From assembly GCA_015501075.1 (NCBI GenBank), contig JADNYJ010000070.1, positions 124,001 through 188,000 on the forward strand: 64,000 nucleotides of DNA. Reading direction: 5' to 3'. The notes under the pieces were generated by a model. The model had not been told where the DNA came from and did no database searches. It worked only from the letters and a program-made list of their open reading frames with translations. Positions 35,301 to 48,088 of this stretch are shown in pieces. Position 1 is the first letter of the stretch; every line of letters starts with the position of its first letter. The position numbers and the translations under genes are program-made. Source of the DNA: Gymnopilus junonius. Taxonomy: Eukaryota; Basidiomycota; Agaricomycetes; Agaricales; Galerinaceae.

Positions 35301-35993
35301 ACAACAGTTATCCGGTGATAGATTCATGGAAAGACTGAGGCGATGTACCTGGTTAAATTGGTCGATAGCTTGCAGTAAGCCAGCATTGCCAATTCCAATA
35401 AGAACTACTGCCCAAGGGCGATGGTCCTCGTCATGTTTATCCAACTTCGACCGAAAAATTTGGGATCGAATCCCTATCCATAATGCAAGGCGATAGGTCT
35501 CAACGGCATTATTTATAAATGACAGAGTAGAAGAAGAGGTCGCAACGACACAGGCCGAAAGGAGGCCTGATGAAAAGCCAAGGACGCCGACTTCGTGATC
35601 CATGTTGCATTTTAAGACGTCTGCGAATGAGGTGGTCGAGCTCGCGGACGGTGAAAGGTATTCTACAAATGAAAGATACTGAAGAAGCTGATTGAGCAAA
35701 AGGCAAGGCCAGGAGAAAGCCGCATTATTTATTTGTTTTTCGTCCTTGGGCCAAAGAATAGAATCATCGTTCGTGAAGTCGGCAGCGCATATACTAATTT
35801 TATGGCAGATTGCTGGATCTAATGAGTCCAATTCTGCACAGAATGCTGCATAACATGAAGACACCAGAAGTCTTGCAGACGGCGATGAAGTGAAAGAGTG
35901 CAAATTCTGTGCATAAGCACCAGGGTCGAGAGCTGAGGATCCTTGTCCACCAAAAAGAGGAATGAAAAGCTGGTCGGAAAACAACGAGGCCAT
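29338..35993 (-). CDS. Non-reducing polyketide synthase (SAT-KS-AT-PT-ACP-ACP-TE), orsellinic-acid-synthase type
   Basis: Nine exons give about 2,076 residues: 35993-35349, 35292-34657, 34606-34494, 34436-34225, 34175-33991, 33931-32697, 32643-29939, 29889-29444 and 29391-29338; all introns are about 46-59 nt. SAT (1 to about 390) carries [10 protein letters not shown], with Ser where the usual SAT nucleophile is Cys. KS (about 393-810) has DTACSSS (Cys near 563), VEAHGTGTQ and [12 protein letters not shown] starts [13 protein letters not shown], and its [10 protein letters not shown] elbow is split by an intron. PT (about 1300-1590) has the His of [11 protein letters not shown] (about 1325) and the Asp of [10 protein letters not shown] (about 1514). 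ACPs have FGIDSLM (about 1661) and LGLDSLS (about 1759). TE has [10 protein letters not shown] (about 1914) and VPGHHF. No reducing or methylating domains are present. Such enzymes build aromatic tetra- or longer ketides. If the last intron is not removed, the protein ends at 29405 instead. Confidence 0.93.
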
Positions 35994-38082
35994 GTTGGCT
36001 TGCGACTAAAGGTAGGTGATTATTGGAGGAGCGAAGTCCAAAAAGACAAAGAAATAAGGAAAGTTGTAAGAAGCAAGTTGTAAGAAGCAAGACTTCTAGA
36101 AGCTTGAGCATGACGATGAAACGCTTCAGCATATAAAGAGAACAAGGGATGACGGAGGAGCCACGCAGTAAAACACGTATTCCCAAGCACTCCGAGAAGG
36201 TAATTTATGGAGGCTTTCATCCTTGTAGAATTTCTGAAGAACTTTCATACCTAATCATGGACCAATCCGTGAGTTCGTCTATAAGGAGCGTTCGACATGC
36301 CAAGGTAAAGAAAGTTTCCGGCAAATCCGTAGCTGTTTCTCAAAGATATTACTTAGAAAAGGTACCATCGACGGAAGATACATACCTTGCGATGTATAGT
36401 GAAGATTTAGACGAAACCTAACTGCCACCGTGGGTCATACGATGATCGGGGAAATTTTTGACTGATAATCGTCCAGCGGATCGCATTCATGAGATATTTA
36501 TGAAGGAAGACGCACGACAGCTGATGTCTTTTGCTTTCAGAGACACCCCTATGGCTGAATTATTGGCGTTGGAGCTTCAAAGAGGAATAAACTGGGATAT
36601 CGGCGTCAACTGCGTCCCTGAGACCCGAGAAAAGAAAGGAACGGGGGTTGTTTGCTGCTGCTTGTTGCCATCAACACGTGATAAGCGAAATCTTATCGAG
36701 CTTGACATTGACAGCACAGCCCCGGGTTCAACTTACTTCAAGTCCTCCTCCACTCCTGTTTTTTGCGGTCTCTTTTCCGCGGATAAGGGTCCTATTTTAC
36801 TATTAGCGTTGACTATTTCTAACCAATTACCGCTTTAGAAATGCATCGCTGCACAATTCGAAGAAACCTTGGTCCTCACCTTCACCTGGTGCTCGAGTTG
36901 TAGACGGTTGCTGCTTTACCTTTTGCCGTGAGTTATAATGAAATTCCTGATCAGCATCTATGCCCTAGATGACGGGCGTCAAGGATGGTAATCTATGGTG
37001 TCCCGGTGTATGAACGTCGGTTCCAAACAGGTACAGACGTCGATCAGGAGAGAAAACGTCGGTCTCTATGTACTCTCTGCGGCTTTTAGTGACTCCTGTG
37101 TCTCGCGACGCGGGTTACTCTCCAGGCTTAGTGAAAAAGACCTACGCATTCATATTCTACTCAGAGCCGCACATTCAATAGGAACGTCTGTAAGTTATTA
37201 CCTGTTAGATATCCTCGCTATTAATGTCATTCCATGTGAGGAAGTTGCAAACGTTCCAAAGGTGTACAATACAATTATTATGTCCAGCTACCTCGGCCTT
37301 GCATCGTCAGCCCGGGCCTGATTCCTATCGTGCCAGTCAGTTGAGTGTTCAGTGAACGTAATCTCGGAACGCAAGGGTTATATTTCTCACCTCTTCTGTT
37401 TTTGAACTCAAAAAAGAATAGCAAAGATGCAGTTTTGCCCCAGACAGACTATCTTTCTCATGGAGTGATGTAACGTTCCTCCATACCACGGTTAACTTTC
37501 ATTTATTGCCCTGTTTTGCACTGACGTTACTTCTAAAGACCAGTTATGTTTTTTTCAGAAATGTTTGACTGCGTTTTGTTCTTTCGGATGGTCGGAAGGA
37601 AGTACGTTAAAGTTAACTCTATACATTCCAAGTGTTTTGTCATCTCTATGTTAGTCCATTATCCCATGTCTCGTCAGAGGATGTCATTTTTCGATTTATC
37701 AGAAGTCCTCAATAAGCAGGGCACGCAAATCCAGGAATCCAGGACAGACAGACATGTGAACAGATGATGGCTTTATCGACCTAGACTTCAGCCGTCGGCA
37801 CGAGTTTTACGGAATCGGCCAAATTTGTCCTTCCAAATTTATCGTTAGCTCGACGCTTAGAACGCGGAATTGGGATTTCTGGACCGGGGATATGGTAGAA
37901 AGAGATCTTGCAGAGATGATGAGACAGCCACGGGGCTGGCACGCTAACTCGCTTAGTGGAAACAACACAATGATGGTTGCTCCTCAATAAGGAGAGTGCG
38001 CTCGATCATAACGCCGACATACTATCCTCTTGCGAGCTTATATAACAAGGGACAACATTACTCTGATTCTCCTCTATCTATC
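35994..38082. promoter_or_regulatory. Divergent intergenic region between the PKS and the transcription factor
   Basis: 2.1 kb separate the two start codons, which point away from each other. A 15-bp-class tandem repeat (aagttgtaagaagc twice, about 36059-36090) lies about 70-100 bp upstream of the PKS ATG. Short open frames inside show no domain, so I see no gene here. Confidence 0.4.
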
Positions 38083-40963
38083 ATGCCGCACTTACCAGTA
38101 GCCGAAGCATCCGCTAAAAACTCGATAGACTTGAAGGCAAATGGCGAAGTTAGCAGAATGCGCAGCCACAAAGGTTAGGGCCCCTTCCCCGGTGTCTTGA
38201 AATTTCACTGAAATGAAACCATTCAAATTTCAACATTAGGTAACATGCCTTCTTTACCACAGACGAAATATTGCGCATTGTGTCCAGCGAAGTTCACCCG
38301 AACAACTCATCTGAACCGACACCTTCGTTCACGTACGTGGCTTCAACGTGTTTCACCACCCGCTCATGCTTACCAGGTCGTCCTCCGCTGCAGACACGAA
38401 CGAACGCGCTCATAGATGCAATGTAAGCCCGCAAACATGCCGCCCATCGTCGAAATTGACCTCCAATACAGGTCTGCAATGCCGAATTTACCAGAAGTGA
38501 CTTGCTGACAAGGCATAAGCGTACTTGCGGGGACTCGTAGGTGTTCTTTTCCCACTGGTTTTTTGAGAGGTCGACTGACTTTTTTTGCCCATGAAGCAGC
38601 AATGTTAATCGGTCTCGACGGAAATCTTGCCAGGTATGTGCGCCACATCCGTCATCGGCGAGGCTTCTAAGCACGCGAGCGCCCACAGGCATGTGCGGAG
38701 TCAAAAGTCAAATGCAACCTTCAGCAGCCGTGCTCAAAATGTTCCTCTCGAGGGAGAGAATGCATCTTCATTAACGACCCCGCCGCGGCTCGGAACAAGA
38801 AAGCCGCCAAAAAGTCTCCCAGATCGCAGTTGTCTCTGACACCCAGCGAGACTGATCCCTCCGAGTCGGCGACAAGTTTAGACTCTCTGGTGCCTTCTAG
38901 TCCGTCGTCGACCTTTTCCTTCTCGTCTCATGGTCCGGACACCCATTCGTACCTCGTTTCGTCCTCTCACTTTGTCAACAACCACCTTCTTCCAGGGCCT
39001 TCGTTTGGTATGCCAGGTGTACCCAGCATCTCTGAAAGCTCATCATCTGCGTGTTCTTCCCGGTCATCTCCGCGGTTAGATTACTTCTACCCTCGCAAAG
39101 TTTCAAACTCGTTCAGCATGGGCTTCAACACGCTGGCACTCGATTCAGAACTGAATGATTTCTTCCCAAACACTGCCGACCCCTTCGTTGATGATGCCTT
39201 CTCCCCGTGCCTTCCACGGGTGCAAACCGATACGAATCTCTCAGGTTGGTTCGAAACAGGCCGGACGTGTGCCGCATACGGAAATAACGAACCGCCCATT
39301 TACGCCCAATCGCACTGCCAGGATAATCAGGACTTTGTCACTGGATCCACGAACCTGACTCTTTCCTCTTTGGGCAAATCACCATTTCTGAGACAGCACC
39401 CGTCCACAGCAAGGCAACCCTTCTGCCCCTCCTCGGCATCTGGAAATCCGACCACCGAGGAGTTGAATCACTATTGTATGCCATTTTTTACTTTTGAGAT
39501 CCCGAGTTCTAACCAGCGTTCCCTCCACAGTGTACCTGTTTTTCTCAGAATTCAGTATCCAAATTCCACTCTTCCACCGTCCAACATGGAGAATGGAAAC
39601 GACGCACCCTATTCTGCTGACTGCTATGCAAGCTTGCGGTGCCTTGTTCGCTAAAACGCCCTCGTCAATGGATTATCTCATTCAGACGCTCACGTCTTCC
39701 CGCGACTCGCTAATTTTGGAATTTGTATGTTTTCTCTCCGACATGTCATCAATCTATTTCGTCACTGATGATTCTCTCTTCTCACTCTTGTCCAACCTTT
39801 CCTTCGGCTTTCGCAGTCAAAACCGACATGCACCCTGAAAGACCACATAGGTCTAATCTTGGCAGCGGTCTTACTCCAGTCGATCGGATTGCTGCAGTCA
39901 CGACCGGACCAACGGGCGCTGTCTAAAGTGTACCACGACATTCTCGTTATGGTATGTGGCTTCTGCTTCGATGAGTGTATACATGTCACAACACTGCTCA
40001 CCACGCACCCACACCCTCTGTGCTTCTAGATGATTCGGAAGACCGGCTTGATTAAGTTCGTCAGCTCGTGGCCGTCCCCAGACCTTTCCAGCTCGCACTT
40101 GCTTGAGAACGCCTGGAGAGACTGGGCCCGATACGAGACGTTCAAACGGTACGTGCAATTTTCGCCCTCTCTTCTTCCGTTATGAAGCCGAACCTCCTGA
40201 ATGTCATACTTAACGGCCTTTGTTCTCTATTTTTAGAGCGCTTGTCTTTGCGTACCTCCAGGACTGCATGTATTCTGTGTATTATTCCTCACCGCCTGCA
40301 TTCTTACCTTCAGAGTTCGAGATTAATCTTCCATCAGACGATGATCTCTGGCGAGCACCGTCCGCTCGCGAGTGGTACCAAATGCAGAACATGGGTACGA
40401 ATTACGGAATGGGAAGACCCCGCATCCTCGGAACGAGCATGCAATCAGCCCTGGCAGCTCTCAAGGAACATCAGTTTCCTATGGCTCCTTTCACCGTCAA
40501 CCCCTTCTCTGCCTTTCTCCTTGTCCACAGCCTCCTTCGAGAAATCTTCTCCTCCTCCCAAAACGCGGTAACGGCCACTACGTCCCCTGGCGCGGGCAAC
40601 CCGCTTAGCATCCAGCGCGCTTTACATAATTGGCAGCGGTTGTGGTCCGACAGCCCTGGATGCATGCATTCTCAACGACAGCAAAATCACCGCCACCACA
40701 GCGTTCCTTACGTACACAATGCCATTCCTTTCTACTGGCTAGCGAGGTTGGCAGAAGGAGCGAAACAAAATGGAGAGCTGCATATTCGGCCTTTGTCGAG
40801 CAAGGAAGACTTCGATGACCGATATCGGACGGTGAAAGGATGGCTGGGCCAGATCAACGCAACCCTTTGCAGTACTGCTGGAAGCGGCGGCGGAGGCTCA
40901 CATTTTTCTCCCGACTTGTCGCTCTCTCCGCTTGGGCTGTCTGTCTTTTCTCATGCCTCTTAA
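38083..40963 (+). CDS. Transcription factor with two C2H2 fingers and a Zn2Cys6 cluster
   Basis: Start ATG 38083. Exons: 38083-38173, 38240-38332, 38394-38422, 38472-38536, 38600-38633, 38689 to about 39475, then four more to TAA 40963. The first C2H2 finger is YCALCPAKFTRTTHLNRHLR, completed by HTNER; the second is CNVCNAEFTRSDLLTRHKR plus T-C. After SRRKSCQ the Zn2Cys6 motif reads ACAESKVKCNLQQPCSKC and continues SSRGREC, giving six Cys in canonical spacing. A Ser-rich linker follows. The C-terminal half fits the fungal-specific transcription factor (middle homology) region, with FFSEFSIQIPLFHRPTW and ILLTAMQACGALFA. C2H2 plus Zn2Cys6 in one protein is a known fungal combination. Divergent placement next to the PKS suggests, but does not show, that it is the pathway regulator. 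Confidence 0.85.
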
Positions 40964-43554
40964 TGACACTACTATGTCTTGTTATGATACCCAACGAAAT
41001 ACCCACCATCATAGATTTATGTTGCCTCTTTTTTTCTTTTTGGATAATATCGATTTTGGGATTACTCGGCTATTTAGATGAACCGAAACGGTTGTAATTG
41101 TAGTTTGGTAGAGGTCATCTGTATAGTTAAGAAATTCCAGGTTGAAAGGAGAATAAAAAAAAACAACTACATTGGACACATGACTTCGGAGGCAGATTTT
41201 GTGTACCTCACATTCACATGCCGCAAGTTCGTCCCGATTCCGAGCATCCGTTGTAGGGTCGATTATGTGGACAGATATCAAGGGGGCAATTCCGTTGAAA
41301 GCCAAATAGGTTGAATCCATTCCTGGGTACACCAATTAAATTTAAAACATCCGAAAAGGCTTTGACGCCCATGATGAAGGAGTGCGGTAGGTTCCGGTGC
41401 CTAACCTCCTCGGGCACCGTCACGGAAGATATTGCACAACATACATACATACACCGGGTAGGTTCGGTCGTTTGGTAATGGCTTATGGAAATGCCTAAGC
41501 CACATTTCTCTGAGTGAGAAATACGAATGCAATCCAGACCGCATCAGACAAGCACTGCCCAGCAGTGGACTTGAAGCGGACATCATTCTTCCAAGATTTC
41601 ACTCTCTTCATTTTGACATGAGAACACCATCAGCCTCAGCGGACAGGACAGGACAGTAGACAGGCAGACGGGCAGACCTTGTCGATAAAATAATGTCGGC
41701 GAACTTCAGCGTCTAGGTCTGCTTTATTTAAGGACGAAGCAAGAGGCGCGGGTCGACATTCAACCTATTTATCACATGCATTAGAGACCATAAAACGGCG
41801 TACTACTTCAGTCTGGAACCCGACCGACGGCGTCGCGGAAGGTCGGTGAAGATGTTCAGTGCGATAGACAGATCGATGCCCCTGAACACATTCCTAGATG
41901 GGATACATTGTGATTGAAAAATGAGAGTAAGTCCTTGTAGTAGCGCAACAAACAGGAGGCAGTCCATGCCAAAGTGGAGTGTGAATGGTTTTCTTTGAAG
42001 ATGGCAATTTCGCGACTTATACTGCTTGACGTGAGATCAAGGAACCACCATGCGAGGACGAGGTTCAAAATTAAGAGAATAAGAGTATTTGCCTTTCTGA
42101 ACAATTAAGTTCAAGACGACGTCAGTTGATTCAAAATGAGACCATGAGGATACTTACTATGTACATGTGCAGATCATGGTGGTAGGCACAGCTGGATGAT
42201 TGTTGCGACATGAGCAACAACCACGGTCCATATAACCGAATGATTAAATATATTACTTCGTCAGAGTGACTCTGAGGAACCTAAGCCTTTTGATAGTCGT
42301 TCACGCGCTTGCTCGAGGCGGATAACTTCATCCATACAGAATGAGCGAGGGTACGAAACAACCTTTCTTGAGGAACATCATTCATTAGGTGGCTCAACTA
42401 TGGATTCGAAATGACTTCGAAAATGAGGGACATGCGATGACAGAACACGATGGAGAACGGGAGAAGATCGGATGACGTCGATGACGATGAGGGATTGACG
42501 TTGTGAGAAGGAGAGGTCACTCCCAGGTAGATCCAAAAGGTCGGAGTCCGATAAATTGTCATTCTGTGATCAGGTGCCGTAAAGAATTCGGTTTGGGAAA
42601 GATTTATAAGAGGTACACGAGTACATGGGTAGGTACGTGAAACAAAGAAGACCCAACGGAAAACTAGATCAGAAAGAGTGTCAGTTTCCGTCATTTGAAT
42701 AAACAAGAGACGATTAAAGGTAGGAAGAACGGAAGTCTCAGTGAAAGTGTTGTCCTCAAACTCGTCCGAAGACGAGTCGGACTCATTAAAATCAGTATAA
42801 TTTTTAGAATCATTGATAAAGAAAGGAAAGAAGATGAAGAAAAAGATGTTTGGTTGAAAGAATGCTCACCTATAGCCTACTACAAAACCCCGAACGACAG
42901 ACGGTAAACGACAGGATATATCCCAGGTTAAGTCGACATGCCCCGACGTAGTAATGTGCATCGAGACATTTCCTAGTACTGGTGTATGCTCTTGAAGATG
43001 GAAAGACTCAAAGAGTCAAAGGCACTGTGTCGACGGTGGAAGTCATCGAAACGACCAGCGTGGCATTTCTTCTGAAGAGGGTAAAATTTTCGGGAGCACC
43101 TTTTATAGGTCGCCGGAGTGGTCCGTGCGGATGTTGAAATAATGGATGTCCGCCCAAATCGGCTTCCGGTAGGGAAGTAACCGGTTCTGTCTGTCAACGA
43201 CTCCCTCCGGTACCTCAAGGCATGTCAAGGATTTTCGTCTTTGACAACATGATGCTGGTGAGTGCGCATTTTCGCGAACATTTCTGCAAGATTTCTGACC
43301 ATTTTTAAAGATGCTTTCTTTGCTGCCTTGTTTACAAGGCGGCCAGAGCCTTCTTAGACACGTCTCCAATAAAGACGTCACCAGTTATTCTCACTAACAT
43401 GTGCTCTATCCATTTAAAGTGGCACAATCTATCCAACCCTCGGGTCTTCTTTCGCTCAATCCATCATTACAGCCCTTGGCAGTGCCAGCAGTTCAAGGGG
43501 ATTAAAATACAAGCAAGACAAACTCTTATTAATCGGTCTTTTTCGACCTCAACA
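40964..43554. other. No gene recognised
   Basis: Only weak frames are present. One minus-strand frame (41856-42104) has a hydrophobic stretch (LILLILNLVLAWWFL) and could be a short membrane protein if spliced to an exon near 42150-42200, but no reading satisfied both splice sites and frame. The rest shows no domain. Confidence 0.3.
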
Positions 43555-44357
43555 ATGCCTGTCGAGTTGAAAGGAAGCTGTCACTGCGGAGCCGTCAGGT
43601 TCACTTTGCAGTCGAGCACGCCGGTGCCATACCAGGTCGGTTTCGCCCTTGCTTCGGATTTCTCAAGAGCTGTTGTTGACTTTGCTCGGCCCTCTGTCTT
43701 CGCTAATGTCAACGTTATTGGTTGGGCTTGATTCGGCCTTTCTTTTAATTTTAGCTTTGCCTGTGCTCGATCTGTCGCAAAGTAGGCGGAGTGGGTGGTT
43801 CATTAATCTCGGAGGCCACAGCAAAACTTTGAAGATTGAGGGAAAGGAGAATATCAGGTATGGTTTCGATTACCTACGTGGCTTGATTGTTCTGATTTGG
43901 GTTTAATCTGAATGACTGTAGTGTTTACAAGGCCGTATTGGACCGCGACACCCCGATGAGAGGATCGCCTCGTCGGAGAGAAATTTTTGCAAGAAATGTT
44001 CGGCCATGCTCTGGCTTTACGATGAGACTTGGTAAGATTCTACGGAATATAGCTCAACCTCGCAAACCTTATCTAGACTTTTCCAGGCCTGAGCTGATCC
44101 ATCCATTCGCCTCCGCCATCGATTCTCCCGAGCTAGAGTCGCCCAAGACCATGGTGCGTCCAGATCCATTCTTAATTTACATCCCATCCGACCTTCGGAT
44201 GCTGATTCTTTTGCTTGACGTCGGCCAGGTATGCGTCAAGCTCAATTCCAAACCTTCCTACGTCCGCCTTCCCGAGGGTCGCAAGCAGACATATGAGGAC
44301 TATGGCGAGCTGTCTTTGGAGGAATGGCACAAGAAGCACAAGCTCTTCAAGGAGTGA
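43555..44357 (+). CDS. GFA/CENP-V-type zinc enzyme (glutathione-dependent formaldehyde-activating family), frameshifted
   Basis: Start MPVELKGSCHCGAVRFTLQ (ATG 43555). After an intron the second Cys pair appears as LCLCSICRKVGG, then INLGGHSKTLKIEGKENI. A third exon holds VYKAVLDRDTP and NFCKKCSAMLWLYDETW (third zinc pair). Further exons end YVRLPEGRKQTYEDYGELSL and FKE at 44355-44357. The Cys pattern CxC, CxxC and CxxC is that of the GFA fold, which binds zinc and, in characterised members, glutathione adducts. Two 1-nt frame changes interrupt it: about 43796-43803 (between KVGGVGG and INLGG) and in a C run at 43951-43954 (between DTP and DER). It is either a young pseudogene or carries assembly errors. 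Fungi usually have several such genes; the substrate is unknown. Confidence 0.75.
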
Positions 44358-44816
44358 AACACGCATACCGGCCAACGAAAATCTGGATTCCCACTCATCA
44401 AAGATATAACTTGTAACACCACGAATTGTCACCGCTGCCCACATGTATTTATGAATTGACAATCCAACTATGAACTTCTTGCTTCTGATCCGTCTCTTCG
44501 TCCCAGTGCACGTTGACATTTAAAAGAAGAAAATAAATTATATTCAGGTAAATTTTAAGCGGGGTGGATATTCGACAACAGGCGATTTCTTGGTGACCAC
44601 GTGAAACTAATATGATGAATGGTACGCAACAGCAAAAACACAGCAAATGATGCGACAACAAAGAGCAGAAGAGGAAAGGAGGTACAACATCCAGCGGAAA
44701 AGAAGAATACAGAAAGCAGAAAATGGAACACAGTCTTTAACAACAGCAGCCTGACCAGCCAAGCTCTACAAACGTCATTGCTACGATCCATCCGGCAAGC
44801 AACTTCAATCTCAACC
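44358..44816. terminator. Shared 3' region of convergent GFA and kinesin genes
   Basis: The 459 bp between two stop codons that face each other must hold both polyadenylation regions. AT-rich patches (aagaaaataaatta near 44525) are present; no ORF is recognised. Confidence 0.35.
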
Positions 44817-47800
44817 TCAGGCTTTAAGCGCAGAAGGCAAGATATTCTCCTTATCTCCAAACACATCCCTCGCCTTAACATTCACATCCGCTTTCCCCTT
44901 TTCCACAGCCGCAAAGAGCTTTTCGACGCCCCCACTCCCCTGCTGCGCATAAACAGACGGCTCCAAAAGCTGCCTTTCTACCTCGAGCTCATCAAAGCTA
45001 ATATCCGCAACCTCTTCCGGCATCGCCTGCTCAAACAAGCTAGGTTGACCCTCTAGATGGACGTTTGCCCTGTTATCAAACCGCATAGGGCTGCTTTCAG
45101 CAGCTACGGAGATGGAGGTACCAGTGAAATCCTGAGTGATAGTCGCGTCGGATATGCGCGGCAGGCGGTTAATGCTGGGATTGGAAAAATTGCGTGACTG
45201 CCGTCGTTCGTACGCTGTCATTGCCCCTCCGGATGTTGGCATTGGCGGACGAAGTTTAGAGACGGGTAGTGAAATTCCTAGTCCCAGAGAGTCAAATTTG
45301 GACACGAACGCTGCGAGTGCGCGGCGCTCCTCTTCCAGGGTCTGTCGGACCTACGAATTGAATCAAGATCATCAGCATCAAACCATCGACAAAATGAAAT
45401 AAAAAAAAACTAAAAAGATACCAACCTTCTTCTCCTTCTCCAACGCTTTAACCAACTCCTCCGCCCACTTTTCACTCCTTTCCCTTGCCTGCCTCTCTTC
45501 CTCCACCTTGCCCTCCCATTCCTTCTCCACGTCCTCCTTGACCTTCCTCAGGGGCTCGCCAAGGTTCTCCTCATACCCCCTAACAACAATCTCCAGCTCC
45601 CTTATCGTCTTTCCCTGCTCCTTGATTAGCTGATCCTTCTCGCCCTCACTCGCATCAGCAGGAAGAGGGGGCCGCGCGAGCAGGGAAGATTCGAGAGAGA
45701 GGATCTGCTGGGCTTGCGACTCAATAGTGAGCCGTGCAGAGAGGAGCTCTTGTTGGAGTTGATATGGCGACATGTCAAAGTCGATTTTGACGGGACTGGA
45801 GGCCTCTTCATTGCTATTCTCGTCAGATTGTGATTCTTTCACTGTTGCACTGGTGAGGATGAGCTTGGTTAGTTGTTGGATGCGCCCGTTGAGGTCGCGC
45901 ATGGCTTTCGACTCGTCGATTTGCTTGAAGAGAAAAGAGGAAAGGCGTTAACTTTAAATCCCAAGCCTCCAAGGCTGCAGAAGGGTACACACCTCCCGAG
46001 CTGAGAGGCGACGATTGCGGACGGGTGCCTCTGCTTCTCTCTCCGCCAAACGGGATTTGAGCTCTTCGATCTCTTTGCGGTATCTCTCAATAAGAGCATC
46101 CGTGTCGACAACTTCCTTCTTCTTCGCATGGAGCTAAAAGCAACATAATATCAGCTCAAAGACACCTGAAAGGAAACCAAGAAAAAACATACCTGTACGT
46201 TCTTAATCCTCTTCGCGAACAACAGCGTGCTCATGCTTTCTGAAATAGCCCCCGGGTCGGGGTTGATAGTGCAAATGACGCTGATCCTTGCATTGCCTGA
46301 CAAGGAGGGCTGCAGCATTCTGGTCAATTTGGAGTTGCGGTATGGAACGTGGTCGGATTTGTTCTTTGAGGCGTTGTCTGCTAGCGTACCGATTACTGTG
46401 CCCAATGTTAAAAGACTGGGGGAGATAAAATAGATGGTCAGTATTTTTTTTCTCGATGGCACACGAAATGTCTGACCTGGTGTTGATGTATTTTCCTTCT
46501 CTAGTCCTTTCCTTATCGGAGGTCGCTTTTTCAGATCCAGCAAGGTCGATGAGACTCTGTTCGAAATGCCGCAATGTCAGCACAACATTCGAGATTAAAA
46601 CATTTTTGAAAGGGAAATAATCACCAGCACAGAGGTCTGCACGCTCCTCCCTCCTCGAGCTTGCAACCTCGGCCCACCCAACCCAGGTGTTTGACGTCCA
46701 TTCAATCCAGGAGTTTGTCTTCCCCCTGGAGTTTGTCGCCCGCTGTAAGGCGTCTGCCTTCCACTAGCCGCAGCGGGGCTCGCAGTACTAGGCTCATCGT
46801 CGTCATCGTCGTCCAAGCCAACAGGAGCTCCTCGTTCCCTGCTCTCGACGACAAGGCGGAAGACGCTATGACTTCGACTGGACCTTTCATTCCAATCGGT
46901 GCATGCTGTCCTCCTATTACCTTCTCCCCTCTTCAACACGTCTTTGACACCTTTGAGGCTTGTCACAACCTCCTCTCTTAGCGGGGCGAGAATGATATCA
47001 CCGCCTGCGCCACCTTGGATCTGTACCTGGTTGGCTTTGGCCATCATTGGTGGCGCCAACAGATCTACAATTGTCTCGTTGTATATCTCCAAGTAGCTGC
47101 ACCGCAGCAGGTATTCCCTCTCGGGCGTGCGTTTGATAAACCCGAATACATCCCGCATAGCACGGGGAATGATACCAGGTTCAGTATCGTCACCTGTGAG
47201 GGTATAGGTTTTGCCAGAGGCCGTTTGGCCGTAGGCAAATATGACAGCGTTGTATCCCTCCATGGCGGCTTGGACGTGCGACTTGGCGACGGTGGTATAT
47301 ATAGGTTTGTTGGGAGTTCCTGTGAGGACGGCGTCGAATGTGAAGGAATTATTTGGGTTGGAAGAGGATGATGAAGTGCCGGCATGCTTAGAGAGGGCCG
47401 GGTCGAGTTTCAGGGAATTGGGCGGCTGTTGGAATCCATGCTGAAGTGGAATCTGTCGGTCGTATCCTGGCAATAGCTTCAGCAATTGATCAAGGAAATA
47501 AAGACGACAAAATCACCTTATCGAAACCATGACTTTATCCTCCTTGCCGTGGTCAAGCTCAATAGCTCTTAACAAGGCCTCGTCAATCTCACCACTGATG
47601 TCTCCGGGCTCGACAGTTTGTGAGTCCACAAGAACCTGCTCAGGATCGACGACGCTGACATCCATCTCGCTCGTAGCACGCATCAATGAGGGACTTTCAG
47701 CCCCATTTCTGCTTTTAGGCCTAGGGGTATTGGGTGTCCTAGGACGACTTGGCGTTCCACCTTCCTTCTTCGTCGGTGTGCCCGGTACTGGAGCGAGGGT

Positions 47801-48088
47801 GGATTTGGGTTTAAAAGGACCTGAAGAAGAGATGGAAGAAGAGCTATGATGCTTTACAGGGCGTGATTCGACAGAGAGCGGTGCTTTATATTTCTTGCGG
47901 GTCGAGTTGAGCAAGATAGGAGTATTCACGCGCGACAAACGAGCTGTGAGTGAGTCTTCACTCGCAGAAGACGCACTCGCCGTCGATGAATTCGACTGCG
48001 CAGATAAAGGGCGTTTGGGCGTAAATGGCGCTGGACGAACAGCTTTAGAAGCTGAAGGGGTATTTGGAACGGTGCTGTTCCTGTTCAT
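44817..48088 (-). CDS. Kinesin motor protein, kinesin-7 (CENP-E/Kip2)-like
   Basis: A Ser/Pro-rich N-terminal extension of about 185 residues precedes the motor. It begins VMVSIRIRP across a 50-nt intron (47516-47467). The P-loop is FAYGQTASGKTYTLTG (about 47230), switch I is DWNERSSRSHSVFR, and switch II is LIDLAGSEKATSD across exons. Then come LGTVIGTLAD, YRNSKLTRMLQPSLSGNA and FAKRIKNVQ. A long coiled coil (about 45900-45350) and a tail ending VFGDKENILPSALKA follow. The N-terminal motor with a Ser-rich leader and a short coiled-coil tail fits fungal Kip2/Tea2-type kinesin-7, which carries cargo to microtubule plus ends. A Gly-Arg-Gln-Thr-Pro repeat (about 46670-46760) is inserted near switch I-II. 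A 1-nt shift in a G run (47420-47422 on the plus strand) breaks the frame just after the first strand and looks like a sequence error. Confidence 0.88.

Noticed and set aside
36149..37990. Several short ORFs between the PKS and the transcription factor
   Set aside because: No domains, no consistent exon structure; they are most simply chance frames in a promoter region.
41856..42706. Minus-strand frames with a hydrophobic stretch, possibly a spliced small membrane protein
   Set aside because: Each tested donor/acceptor pair gave a stop or an arbitrary join.
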